A stretch of DNA of 64,000 bases from DATBSK01 sp964501785. GTDB taxonomy: Bacteria > Actinomycetota > Acidimicrobiia > IMCC26256 > PALSA-555. Positions within the stretch are counted from its first letter, which is position 1; every line of letters begins with the position of its first letter. The position numbers were made by a program, and so were the translations under genes. Below, one piece after another: positions 51,943 to 60,710 of the stretch. Below the pieces are notes generated by a model. The model did not search any database and was not told the DNA's origin. It was given only the letters and a program-made list of their open reading frames with translations. The stretch is from the NCBI GenBank assembly GCA_964501785.1, contig CAZCUD010000006.1, positions 62,001-126,000 on the forward strand, in the 5' to 3' direction.

Positions 51943-53831
51943 AGGCCGCACGGCGGTCGGTCGCCCAGCAGGTCCGCTACCGGTTCGACAACACGATCTC
52001 GCGCGGCACCTTGCCGGTGATCGGGTACCTCGCGGTCCTCACGTTCGCCCTCGTGCTCGGCGCCGCGCTCGTGCTCGCGATCACCGGCACGGCCATCAAC
52101 GAGCAGGAGAACCCGTCCTTCGGCGAAGCGTTCTGGCAGAGCCTCCTGCGGATCCTCGACCCCGGCACCTTCTCGGGCGACAACGGCTGGTTCCTCCGGA
52201 TCGTGATGCTCATCGTGACGCTCGTCGGCATCTCGATCGCGGCCGTGCTCATCGGCCTGATCGCGAGCGGCATCGAGCAGCGCATCGACGCCCTCCGCCG
52301 CGGGCGCAGCACGGTGCTCGAGTCGGGCCACACGCTCGTCCTCGGCTGGTCGCCCCGCATCCACACCGTCGTGGAGGAGCTCTGCGCCGCGAATGCGAAC
52401 CAGCGGCGACCCGTCGTCGTGGTCCTCGCGAAGCAGGAGAAGGAGGACATGGAGGACGAGCTCGCCTCGCGGGTGGCGAGCTTCCGCAACACCAAGATCG
52501 TGTGTCGCACGGGTGATCCGGCGAACCTGCACGACCTGCGCAACGCCAGCGCGCAGGAGGCGCGCTCGATCATCGTGCTCGGGCACGGCGACATCAGTGC
52601 CGACGCCGACGCCGACGTCGTCAAGGCGGTGCTCGGCGTGCTCCACGTCGTCGAGCGCGCCGACGTGCCGATCGTCGCCGAGGTCGACGATGCCGAGACG
52701 TCGTGGGCGCTGCGCGAGGCGGGCGGCGACCGGGTGCTCACCGTGCGCGCCTCCGACGTCATCGCCCGGATCACCGCGCAGGCGTGTCGACAGAGCGGCC
52801 TGAGCGCGGTGTGCCAGGAGCTCCTCGACTTCGACGGCGACGAGATCTACTTCCAGGAGGTGCCCGAGCTCGTCGGCCGCACCTTCGGTGAGGCGCTGCT
52901 GGGCTTCGAGCGCTCCACGATCCTCGGCGTGCGGCACCCCGACGGGACGGTCGCGGTCAACCCGCCGATGGACACGGTGCTCGAGGCCGGCGACGCGGTC
53001 ATCGCCGTCTCCGAGGACGACGACACGGTTGTGTTCAGTGGGATCCGCGACGAGCCGGTGCCGGCGGCGGCGCACCAGCCCGCGGACGTGCCCGAGTCCG
53101 AGCAGCTGCTGGTCGTCGGGTGGAACCCGCTGGGGCCGGCCGTGCTGCGCGAGCTCGACGAGTTCGCGGCACCCGGTTCGACCGTCGACGTGATCGTCGA
53201 TCCCGACGTCGTCGATGCCGCAGAGCTCGACGACCTGGGACTGCGCAACCTCGCCGTCGCCTTCCAGAGCGAGCACGGCAACCTCGACGAGCTGACGCAG
53301 ACCGTCTCGGGGCGTGCGTTCGACCACGTGATCATCCTCGGGTACCGCAGCGGCATGAGCGCCACGGAAGCCGATGCGCGCACGCTCCTCACGTTGCTCC
53401 TGCTCCGTCGTGCGCTCGACGGTGACGGGCAGCGCCGGAGCCGGGTGGTCACCGAGCTGCTCGACTCGAGCGACGTGGAGCTGGCCCAGGCGACGGGTGC
53501 CGACGACTTCGTGGTGAGCGACGCGCTGTCGAGCTACGTCCTCGCCCAGCTCGCCGAGAACCCCGAGCTCGACGACGTGCTCACGGACCTCTTCGACGCG
53601 GAGGGCTCGGCGGTCGGGCTCCGTCCGGCCGCCCGCTACGTCGAAGCCGACCGCCCCGTCCCCTTCGCCAGCGTCGTCGCGGCGGCTCGCCACCGGGGCG
53701 AGATCGCGCTCGGCTACCGGCTCGCGCGCCGCGACGGCACCGGGGCCGAGGTCGTCGTGAACCCGCCGAAGTCGGCCGAGGTCTCGCTCGGCGACGGCGA
53801 CCGCGTCGTCGTCATCGGTCCGCCCGAGTGA
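51939..53831 (+). CDS. CASTOR/POLLUX-type ion channel
   Basis: This 630-residue cation-channel family protein has two membrane segments (PVIGYLAVLTFALVLGAALV and RIVMLIVTLVGISIAAVLIG) around a pore helix with AFWQSLLRILDPGTFSGDNG. A large cytoplasmic part with two RCK-like Rossmann domains follows (TLVLGWSPRIHTVVEELCA and LLVVGWNPLGPAVLRELDE). This is the layout of plant CASTOR/POLLUX/SYM8 channels and their bacterial relatives. The start GTG at 51939 overlaps the small upstream protein. It probably gates K+ or another cation according to a bound ligand. Confidence 0.88.
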   Translation: MKAARRSVAQQVRYRFDNTISRGTLPVIGYLAVLTFALVLGAALVLAITGTAINEQENPSFGEAFWQSLLRILDPGTFSGDNGWFLRIVMLIVTLVGISIAAVLIGLIASGIEQRIDALRRGRSTVLESGHTLVLGWSPRIHTVVEELCAANANQRRPVVVVLAKQEKEDMEDELASRVASFRNTKIVCRTGDPANLHDLRNASAQEARSIIVLGHGDISADADADVVKAVLGVLHVVERADVPIVAEVDDAETSWALREAGGDRVLTVRASDVIARITAQACRQSGLSAVCQELLDFDGDEIYFQEVPELVGRTFGEALLGFERSTILGVRHPDGTVAVNPPMDTVLEAGDAVIAVSEDDDTVVFSGIRDEPVPAAAHQPADVPESEQLLVVGWNPLGPAVLRELDEFAAPGSTVDVIVDPDVVDAAELDDLGLRNLAVAFQSEHGNLDELTQTVSGRAFDHVIILGYRSGMSATEADARTLLTLLLLRRALDGDGQRRSRVVTELLDSSDVELAQATGADDFVVSDALSSYVLAQLAENPELDDVLTDLFDAEGSAVGLRPAARYVEADRPVPFASVVAAARHRGEIALGYRLARRDGTGAEVVVNPPKSAEVSLGDGDRVVVIGPPE

Positions 53832-53857
53832 GCACCGAGCGAACGGCGCCGCGGTAG

Positions 53858-54493
53858 ATGCTCGAACGGATGCGCCACGCCTGGGCGGACGCGCGACTCG
53901 ACCGGTGGGAGCGGCTCGGCAACCGGGCGGCGGTCACCCCCGGCAGCCGGCGCGCGCGGCGGTTCCGCGAGCTGGGCGCGCGCAGCGCCATCTGCTTCCC
54001 GCCCGCGGCGCTCTTCGGCGAGCGCTACATCAGCATCGGTGAGGGGACCGTGATCGGCCCGTACTCGACGCTGTCCGCGGGCGTGTCGCCCCAGCACGAG
54101 CTCGGCGACGTCGAGGTCGTGCGCATCGGCGATCGGTGCCTGATCGGGAAGGGCAGCGGGATCGTCGCCCACGAGCGCGTCGAGATCGGCGACGACGTGT
54201 TCACGGGCCACTACGTCTACGTCACCGACGCCAACCACGGCTACGAGGACGTGACCGTGCCGCCGGGCCGCCAGTTCGCGCCGTCACAGCCCGTGACGAT
54301 CGGTGACGGCGCGTGGCTCGGGCACGGCAGCGTGGTGCTGCCGGGCGCGCACGTCGGTCGCCACACGATCGTCGGCGCGGGTTCGATCGTGACCGGGCTC
54401 CTGCCCGACTTCTGCGTCGCGGTCGGCAACCCCGCGCGCGTGATTCGGCACTACACCGACGGCCGCTGGCACGACGGCCCCCCGTCGACCTGA
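53858..54493 (+). CDS. Hexapeptide-repeat acyltransferase
   Basis: This 211-residue left-handed beta-helix acyltransferase is of the LbetaH/maltose O-acetyltransferase-like group. After a 40-residue helical start it has hexapeptide turns (SIGEGTVIGPYSTLSAGVSP and later IGDGAWLGHGSVVLPGAHVG). A catalytic histidine is likely in DANHGYEDVTVPPG, the usual HxYxD-like loop. It could acetylate a sugar or lipid of the cell envelope. The ATG at 53858 is 26 bases past the channel gene. The 52-base palindrome A4 lies 55 bases after its stop. Confidence 0.88.
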   Translation: MLERMRHAWADARLDRWERLGNRAAVTPGSRRARRFRELGARSAICFPPAALFGERYISIGEGTVIGPYSTLSAGVSPQHELGDVEVVRIGDRCLIGKGSGIVAHERVEIGDDVFTGHYVYVTDANHGYEDVTVPPGRQFAPSQPVTIGDGAWLGHGSVVLPGAHVGRHTIVGAGSIVTGLLPDFCVAVGNPARVIRHYTDGRWHDGPPST

Positions 54494-54548
54494 CCGCCCG
54501 CCGGTCCCGCCCGACCCGATCGTCTCGGCGTCCCGTCGGCCCCCTTGG

Positions 54549-54600
54549 GCGCGTCGGAAGACGCAGCCACACAGGTTGTCGCTCGGTCTTCCGACGCCGC
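54549..54600 (+). repeat. 52-base palindromic element, copy A4
   Basis: This copy begins GCGCGTCGGAAGACGCAGCC and ends GCTCGGTCTTCCGACGCCGC. It lies between the acyltransferase and the convergent binding-protein gene, 16 bases from the latter's stop. In the shared frame it reads ASEDAATQVVARSSDAA. Same length and core as copies at 3955, 5169 and 41558. Confidence 0.87.
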
Positions 54601-54616
54601 GGGAGGGTCGGGCGAC

Positions 54617-56302
54617 TCAGCGGGAGGCGGCGGGCGAGGGGTAGTCGGGGGGACGGGCGTCGGGCGGGAGCTCCTCGAGGATCGTGACCGAGGTCGCCTC
54701 GTCGTGGAGGCCGACGTCGCCGTCGGGCCAGTCGTCGGGCAGGTAGCGACGGCCCTCGCGGGCGTAGCGCCACAGGCCGGTGCCGTCGTTGCCGACCTCG
54801 TCGGGGCCCACCGCGTCGGGGTCCCACCAGATCACCGCCGCGTCGTCGCCGCCCGTGACGTCGAGGCCGGGCCAGATGTCGTGCCGCCCCCACGAGAGGT
54901 GGAGGAACGGCGAGCGGGTGGGCCGGTCGGTGGGGAACCGGAACAGCCCGGCGCGGAACGTCTCGGGCGTCAGGTCCGGGCCGGCCAGGTGCACGCCGGT
55001 GAAGAACAGCAGCGGGGCCTGCACGAGGATCCGGAACGTCTTCGCGATCGGTGGTCGGCCGGACTGCCAGACGAGGATCGACGCGAGCTCGTCGATGTCG
55101 TCCGCCTGGCGCGTGGGCAGCAGCGTCACGCCGAACGCGTGCTCCCACTGCTCCTGGTCGTACTGACGTCCGAACACCGCGGTGTCGGTGTAGGCGTACC
55201 CGAGCACGACCCACTCCGGGAAGTAGCCCTGGGCGGTCGCCTCCTGCGTCAGGAAGAGCGGGAACACCGGGTCGCCGGCGATGACCACGCTCGTCACGTC
55301 GGCGTCGCGCAGCGCTGCGATCGACGAGCGCGCGGCCTCTTGTGCCGACTCCAGATCGAGCTGGTACGGGACCTCGGTCGCGAGCTCGACGTCCTGGGCG
55401 CGCAGCAGCTCTCGCAGCCGGGCGAAGCTGCCGTCGAACGTGCCCGGCTCGTCGTCGTAGCGCACCACGCCGAACCGCCGACGTTCGTCGCGCAGGTCCT
55501 CGTCGCCGGCATAGCGGGCGCGCTTGCCGTCGAGCTCCTTGCCGATGAAGGCGGCCCAGTGCTCCGCGGCCTGGTCGGGCGCCGGGAGCGACGGCCACAC
55601 GTAGGGCGAGCGCGATCGGAGGAACGACTCCGGCGCGGCGATCGTGCAGTCGCCCACGCACAGCACGCCGCGCGCCGCGAGCTCGTCGGCGTAGACGGTC
55701 GTCTGGCTCGGTCCGCCGAACGACGCGAAGGCGCCGATCTCGGTCGCCACGCGGATCGCGTCGGCCCGCGCCGAGACGTCGTCGTCCGGCGGTCCGCTCG
55801 CCCGGATCGGCACGAGGCGCACCGTGCGCCCGTAGGTCTCGTAGTGGGCCTGGAAGAAGTCGACGTACTGCTGGTTCGTCTCGAGCTCGCTGTTGAGCGT
55901 CTCGTCGCTGCCGCTGCGCTCGAGGAACGTCTGCTCGAGCAGATCGGGCTGCGCCTGGTACACGGCGACGACGATCTCGTCGGCTGTGATGCCCGAGGTC
56001 GTGGCGCCTCCGTTGTCGCCACCTTCCCACGGCTCCACGCACGGCGGGGAGTACCAGAGCGGCACGGCGACCTGCCCGCGCGTCGTGTCGCACGCGGGAC
56101 CCCAGTCGATCTCTGCTCCCCGGTCCGCGGCCTCGTCGAACGTGAGCGGCAGCGAGCTCGTGTCGACCACCTCCACCTTCGGCCTCCCATCGCCGTCGCC
56201 ACCGGTCACGGCACCGGCGACGACCAGCGCGACGACGACCGCGATGGCCGGGAGGTACCGCACGAGGACGGTGCCGACCGACGGGTGCTGCGTGCGGGTC
56301 AC
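54617..56302 (-). CDS. Binding protein of the fused branched-chain-type ABC importer
   Basis: This 561-residue extracytoplasmic solute-binding protein is of the LivK/periplasmic-binding-protein type. It starts with a hydrophobic anchor (AIAVVVALVVAGAV). The family start is TSGITADEIVVAVYQAQPD and a later block is FGGPSQTTVYADELAARGVL. It is longer than typical LivK (350-400), with extra C-terminal sequence. The GTG at 56302 overlaps the stop of the 1220-residue transporter gene (GTGA), so binding protein and channel are made together. The substrate is unknown and need not be an amino acid. Confidence 0.87.
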   Translation of the reverse strand: MTRTQHPSVGTVLVRYLPAIAVVVALVVAGAVTGGDGDGRPKVEVVDTSSLPLTFDEAADRGAEIDWGPACDTTRGQVAVPLWYSPPCVEPWEGGDNGGATTSGITADEIVVAVYQAQPDLLEQTFLERSGSDETLNSELETNQQYVDFFQAHYETYGRTVRLVPIRASGPPDDDVSARADAIRVATEIGAFASFGGPSQTTVYADELAARGVLCVGDCTIAAPESFLRSRSPYVWPSLPAPDQAAEHWAAFIGKELDGKRARYAGDEDLRDERRRFGVVRYDDEPGTFDGSFARLRELLRAQDVELATEVPYQLDLESAQEAARSSIAALRDADVTSVVIAGDPVFPLFLTQEATAQGYFPEWVVLGYAYTDTAVFGRQYDQEQWEHAFGVTLLPTRQADDIDELASILVWQSGRPPIAKTFRILVQAPLLFFTGVHLAGPDLTPETFRAGLFRFPTDRPTRSPFLHLSWGRHDIWPGLDVTGGDDAAVIWWDPDAVGPDEVGNDGTGLWRYAREGRRYLPDDWPDGDVGLHDEATSVTILEELPPDARPPDYPSPAASR

Positions 56303-59300
56303 GGCCGACCGCCCACGTAGGCCGCGACGACCGCGGGGTCGCGCACGACCGCGTCCGGGGTGCCCTCGGCGATCACGGCTCCGACGTCCAGCGCGAGCAC
56401 GCGGTCGCAGATCGCTCGGAGCAACGGGAGATCGTGCTCGATCACCACCAGCGTCATGCCCTGCTCGTCGCGCAGGCTGCGCAACAGCGGTGCCAAGGCG
56501 TCGGTCTCGGCTCGAGCGATGCCCGCGGAGGGCTCGTCGAGCAGGAGGACGCGTGGTGCGCCCGCGGTCACGCACGCGAGGTCGAGCACCCGGCGCGTGC
56601 CGGTCGACAGCTCGCGCACGAACGCCGCCCGACGCGCGGTGATGCCGAAGCGCTCGAGCAGCGCGTCGACCGAGGACTCGAGCTCACGCTCCGAGCGGTG
56701 GACGGCCGGGAGGTGCAGGGCGGCCGCGACGGGATCGCGCACCGCGAGACGATCCTCCGACGCGACGGCCACGGCCTCGGCGCTCGTGAGCGCAGGGAAG
56801 AGCCGGGCGTCCTGGAACGACCGCCCGAGGCCCGCCTGCGCGCGGCCGGCCGGGGACCGGCGGTCGAGCGGCACCGCGGTGCCGTCGCCGTCGGGGTGCA
56901 GCGTGACCTGCCCGGAGTCGGGCACGACGAACCCGCTCAGCACGTCGAACAGCGTCGTCTTCCCCGCTCCGTTGGGTCCGAGGACGCCCAGGATCTCGTC
57001 GTCGTGCACGGTGAACGAGACGTCGTCGAGCGCGACCACGCCGCCGAACCGCTTCGACACGTCGCGCACCTCGAGCCGCACCGCGGCGGCCGCAGCGTCT
57101 TCCGATCTCGGCACGCTGACGCGGCCAGGTCCCGCGTCAGCGTGCCCAGAACCCGGGGCAGGGGCGGGCGATGCGGGTGCGGCCTGGTCGAGCAGGACCG
57201 CGCGCACGAGGTCGGGGCGTTCGAGCAGCTCGCGCGTGGGGCCGACGAAGCGCACCTGCCCCTTCTCGAGGAAGTAGGCGCGCTCGGCCACCTCGAGCGC
57301 GAGCGGCACCGACTGCTCGACGAGCAGGATGGTCGTGCCGCCGGCCGCGAGCTCGCGGACGACGTCGAGCATGCGCGTGACGACGCTGGGTGCGAGCCCG
57401 AGCGAGAGCTCGTCGAGCAGCAGCAGCCTCGGTCGCTGGAGGAGCGCCATCGTGAGGTTGACCATCTGCTGCTGGCCGCCGGACAGGTCGCCCGCCCGGT
57501 CGTCGAGCCGAGGCCCGAGCTCGGGCATGCGGTCGAGGGTCGTCGCGACCGCGTCCCGGAGCGCCGTGCCGTCCCGGCGGGCACCGCAGGCGAGGCGCAG
57601 GTGCTCGCGGACCGTCAGCCCGGGGAACGTCCCCGCATCACCGGGTGCCGACACGACGCCGCGACGGGCACGTGCGTCCGGGGGGATGTGGCGCAGCTCG
57701 GTGCCGGCGAGCTCGATCGAGCCCGCGCGCGCCGGAGCCGTGCCGGCGATCGCACGCAGCACGGTCGACTTGCCGGCGCCGTTCGTGCCGAGCAGGGCGA
57801 CGACCTCGCCCTCGCCGACGTCGAGGTCGACGCCGTGCAGCACCTGCACGCCGTCGTAGGCGACCGTCAGGCCGCGCACCCGCAGCAGCGAGTCCGCTCG
57901 GGCGGTCGGGGCGTCGGCAGGGGCGACCGTTGCTCCATCGGGTCGATCGCCGGGGAGGTCGGGCGGTGCGAGGCTCGCCACGACGATGCCGCGCCTGCGG
58001 GCGACACGCCGGAGCAGCGCGTCCCGCACGTCGGCGAAGGCGCCACCGAGGCCGCCGGGGAACAGCCAGAGCACCGCGAGCAGCGCGACCCCGGTCGCGA
58101 GGATCTGCCACTCCTGCGCGAAGTAGTAGTCGACGCTGCGCACGTACGCGGCGCCGAGGATCGCGCCGGGGACGGACCCGAGCCCGCCGATCACCGCCAT
58201 GGTGAACACTGCGAGGCTCTCCTCGGGCCGGTACGGACCGGCGGTGAGCCCGTTCTGCTGGTGCACGAACAGCGCACCGGCGAACGCGGCGAGGAAGCCT
58301 GAAGCGGCGAACGCGAACAGCGTGAGCCGGTGCGCATGGACGCCGAAGGCCTCGGAGGCGCGCTCGTTGTCGCGCGCCGCGATCAGGGCGCGTCCGGTCC
58401 GGGTGCGCCGGAGCCCGACGACGACGGCGAACGCGAGCGCGAGCCCGCCGAGGCACACGTAGTACATGCGGGTCTCGGAGTCGAGCGCGAGCCCGAACAG
58501 GTCGGGCCTCGGGATGCGGTCGGCGGGGAGCCAGTCGATCAGGTGGCCGGGCCCGAAGACGCTGCGGTTCAGCAGCCACGACGACGTCGCGAGCGCGAAC
58601 GCGAGGCTGATCACCGCGAGCGTCAGACCGCGACGTCGGAGCGCGGGAAGGCCGATCACGCACGCGACGCCGGCACCGACGAGCCCGGCCAGCACGATCG
58701 CCGGGACGAGGTCCCAGCCCATCCGCGCCGTCGCGGCGCCGGCGACCGCGGCGCCGATCCCGACGAACGCCATCTGTCCGAGGCTCACCTGTCCGGCCCA
58801 GCCGGTGAGCAGCACGAGCGAGAGCCCGACGATCGCGAACACGACGATCGCGGCCGCGAGGTTCGTGCGGCTCTCGGAGAGGAACAGCGGCACCGCGAGC
58901 AGCACGGCGACCGCGACGACGCCGGTGCCCCACCGCAGCGCTCGGACCTCGGGCAGGCGGGCGAGCTCGCGCGGCACCGGTCGCACCTCGCGCACCGCCT
59001 GCCACGCCGATGGCTCGGGCGTGCGATCCCCACGGACCCGGGTCACGAGGAGCGCGACGAGGACGACGAGGAAGAGGATCGGATCGACGAAGTCGGGCTC
59101 CCGCCAGTGCCAGAGCACGGACTGCTCGACGATCCCCAGCATGATCGCCGCGCCCGCGATCGTCGGCAGTCGCTCCATCCGCCCGATCACGGCCGCGGCC
59201 AGGGCGCGCAGCAGGATCGCGGGGCCCAGCACCTCTCCGATCGGGAGACCGACGATGCCGGCGCGCAGGTACACGGCGAGGAACGCGAGCACCGTCGCGA

Positions 59301-59961
59301 TGGTCCACACGACCGTCTGGAGCCTGCGCACGGGGATCCCGAGCATCAGCGCGCGATCGGCGCGCTCGGCCCCCGCCCGCACCGCGATGCCGAGGCGCGA
59401 GCGAGTGAAGAAGAGCGCCAGCGCCACGAACACAGCCGGGATCACGACCACGGCGACGACGTCGCTCCCACCGAACGTGATCGGGTCGATGGTGATGTTC
59501 GCGTCGAACGGGTCGGGCACCGGGTTGCCCGGCAACGTGAACGCACGGGGGAGCAGCAGCGCGACCGCCGCGAGGAGCTGGGCGAGACCGATGGTCGCGA
59601 CCGTGAGCACGAGCCGCGGCGACCGCGTGAACCGGCGCACGATCACGACCTCGACGACCGCGCCCAACGCGAGCGCCGTCGCGAGCCCGACGACGAGCCC
59701 GCCCCACCAGCTCATCCCGACCGTGCTCACGGTCAGGAGCACCGCGAGCGTGGCGGGGACCGCCCCCAGGTCGCCCGCAGCGAAGTTGATGACCCGGTTG
59801 GCGCGCCAGACGACGGCGAGCCCCAGCGCGAGCAGCGCGCTCAGCCCACCGACGATCGCCCCCTGGACGAGCACGCCCGTGGGGACGTCCCATGCGACGG
59901 TGAAGAACAGCAGCGCCGCGACGGCGACGAGCACCGGGACGACACGGTCGGTTCGCAGCAC
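56299..59961 (-). CDS. Four-in-one branched-chain-type ABC importer (LivH-LivM-LivF-LivG fusion)
   Basis: This single 1220-residue polypeptide carries all four core parts of a Liv-type importer. Residues 1-310: a LivH-like permease (start VLVQGAIVGGLSALLALGLA). About 345-640: a LivM-like permease (VILLTG-type block LLTGWAGQVSLGQMAFVGIG). About 690-925: a LivF-like ATPase, Walker A GTNGAGKST near 723, signature LSGGQQQ near 827. About 960-1215: a LivG-like ATPase, Walker A GPNGAGKTT near 992, but with signature LSTGTRR instead of LSGGQ. The linker between the ATPases (about 938-951) is encoded by a 15-bp palindrome. The ATG at 59961 begins the gene. Confidence 0.93.
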   Translation of the reverse strand: MLRTDRVVPVLVAVAALLFFTVAWDVPTGVLVQGAIVGGLSALLALGLAVVWRANRVINFAAGDLGAVPATLAVLLTVSTVGMSWWGGLVVGLATALALGAVVEVVIVRRFTRSPRLVLTVATIGLAQLLAAVALLLPRAFTLPGNPVPDPFDANITIDPITFGGSDVVAVVVIPAVFVALALFFTRSRLGIAVRAGAERADRALMLGIPVRRLQTVVWTIATVLAFLAVYLRAGIVGLPIGEVLGPAILLRALAAAVIGRMERLPTIAGAAIMLGIVEQSVLWHWREPDFVDPILFLVVLVALLVTRVRGDRTPEPSAWQAVREVRPVPRELARLPEVRALRWGTGVVAVAVLLAVPLFLSESRTNLAAAIVVFAIVGLSLVLLTGWAGQVSLGQMAFVGIGAAVAGAATARMGWDLVPAIVLAGLVGAGVACVIGLPALRRRGLTLAVISLAFALATSSWLLNRSVFGPGHLIDWLPADRIPRPDLFGLALDSETRMYYVCLGGLALAFAVVVGLRRTRTGRALIAARDNERASEAFGVHAHRLTLFAFAASGFLAAFAGALFVHQQNGLTAGPYRPEESLAVFTMAVIGGLGSVPGAILGAAYVRSVDYYFAQEWQILATGVALLAVLWLFPGGLGGAFADVRDALLRRVARRRGIVVASLAPPDLPGDRPDGATVAPADAPTARADSLLRVRGLTVAYDGVQVLHGVDLDVGEGEVVALLGTNGAGKSTVLRAIAGTAPARAGSIELAGTELRHIPPDARARRGVVSAPGDAGTFPGLTVREHLRLACGARRDGTALRDAVATTLDRMPELGPRLDDRAGDLSGGQQQMVNLTMALLQRPRLLLLDELSLGLAPSVVTRMLDVVRELAAGGTTILLVEQSVPLALEVAERAYFLEKGQVRFVGPTRELLERPDLVRAVLLDQAAPASPAPAPGSGHADAGPGRVSVPRSEDAAAAAVRLEVRDVSKRFGGVVALDDVSFTVHDDEILGVLGPNGAGKTTLFDVLSGFVVPDSGQVTLHPDGDGTAVPLDRRSPAGRAQAGLGRSFQDARLFPALTSAEAVAVASEDRLAVRDPVAAALHLPAVHRSERELESSVDALLERFGITARRAAFVRELSTGTRRVLDLACVTAGAPRVLLLDEPSAGIARAETDALAPLLRSLRDEQGMTLVVIEHDLPLLRAICDRVLALDVGAVIAEGTPDAVVRDPAVVAAYVGGRP
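57110..57146. repeat. 15-bp perfect palindrome in the ATPase-ATPase linker
   Basis: The arms GGCACGCTGACGCGG (57110-57124) and CCGCGTCAGCGTGCC (57132-57146) are fully complementary, with a 7-base loop, and lie inside the coding region of the fused transporter. It encodes part of PGSGHADAGPGRVSVPRSED, a low-complexity linker. Its centre and outer ends resemble the B palindromes only loosely. Confidence 0.65.
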
Positions 59962-59983
59962 CCGGGGGCCTCCTCGGCCTCGA

Positions 59984-60691
59984 CTACGCCGTCTCCCAGA
60001 CGAGCACCTCGGCCCCCGCCGATCCCGCGACGAGGCGCTGCTCGCCCGCGTCGGTCAGTCGCACCGCGTCACCCGCCCCGAGCGCTCCGGCACCCTCGAG
60101 CTCGCCGCCACCGATCGCGACGAAGACGTGCACGTGCGGCGCGTCGGGGATCGTGGCGGTCGCGCCCGCAGGGAGCCGCCCGGCCCACAGCACCGCGCTG
60201 CGCTGGTGCAGCGTCAGCGCGCCGTCGTGCCCGCGTCCCGACGCGACCGGTACCAAGTCGCCGTCGGCGAGGAGCTCGTTGACGTCGCGCTCCTCGTAGC
60301 CCGGCTCGATCCCCTTGGTGTCGGGTAGCACCCACATCTGCACGAGGTGGACGTCGGCGGTCGCGCTCGGGTTCATCTCGGAGTGTCGTACGCCGCGACC
60401 CGCGCTCATGCGCTGCGCGAGCCCGGGGTAGATGATCCCGTGACCACCGGTGCTGTCGCGGTGCTCGAGCTCGCCGTCGAGCACCCAGGTCACGATCTCC
60501 ATGTCCGCGTGCCCGTGCGTCCCGAACCCGCTGGCGGCGCGCACGCGGTCGTCGTTGTTGACGACGAGCAGCCCGTGGTGGGTGTTCGTCGGGTCGTAGT
60601 GACCGCCGAAGCTGAACGAGTGCCACGAGTCGAGCCAGTCGATCTCGGTGTGGAGGCGCTCGTCGGCCCGGCGGACGTCGACGCTCGGCAT
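59984..60691 (-). CDS. Pirin-family protein
   Basis: This 235-residue bicupin protein of the pirin family usually binds iron and may act as a quercetin 2,3-dioxygenase or a redox sensor. Metal ligands are in FGTHGHADMEIVTWVLDG (two His) and in GRGVRHSEMN (His and Glu). The start ATG at 60691 gives the standard N-terminus (VDVRRADERLHTEIDWLDSW). It lies 22 bases before the large transporter gene and is divergent from the CoA-transferase with a 19-base gap. Function in this organism is unknown. Confidence 0.92.
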   Translation of the reverse strand: MPSVDVRRADERLHTEIDWLDSWHSFSFGGHYDPTNTHHGLLVVNNDDRVRAASGFGTHGHADMEIVTWVLDGELEHRDSTGGHGIIYPGLAQRMSAGRGVRHSEMNPSATADVHLVQMWVLPDTKGIEPGYEERDVNELLADGDLVPVASGRGHDGALTLHQRSAVLWAGRLPAGATATIPDAPHVHVFVAIGGGELEGAGALGAGDAVRLTDAGEQRLVAGSAGAEVLVWETA

Positions 60692-60710
60692 GCTGGCAGA
60701 GTATTGCCCG

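Noticed and set aside
58330..60282. 650-codon plus-strand frame antisense to the fused ABC transporter
   Set aside because: It is Arg/Asp/His-rich, with no motif, and opposite a gene with complete ATPase motifs.
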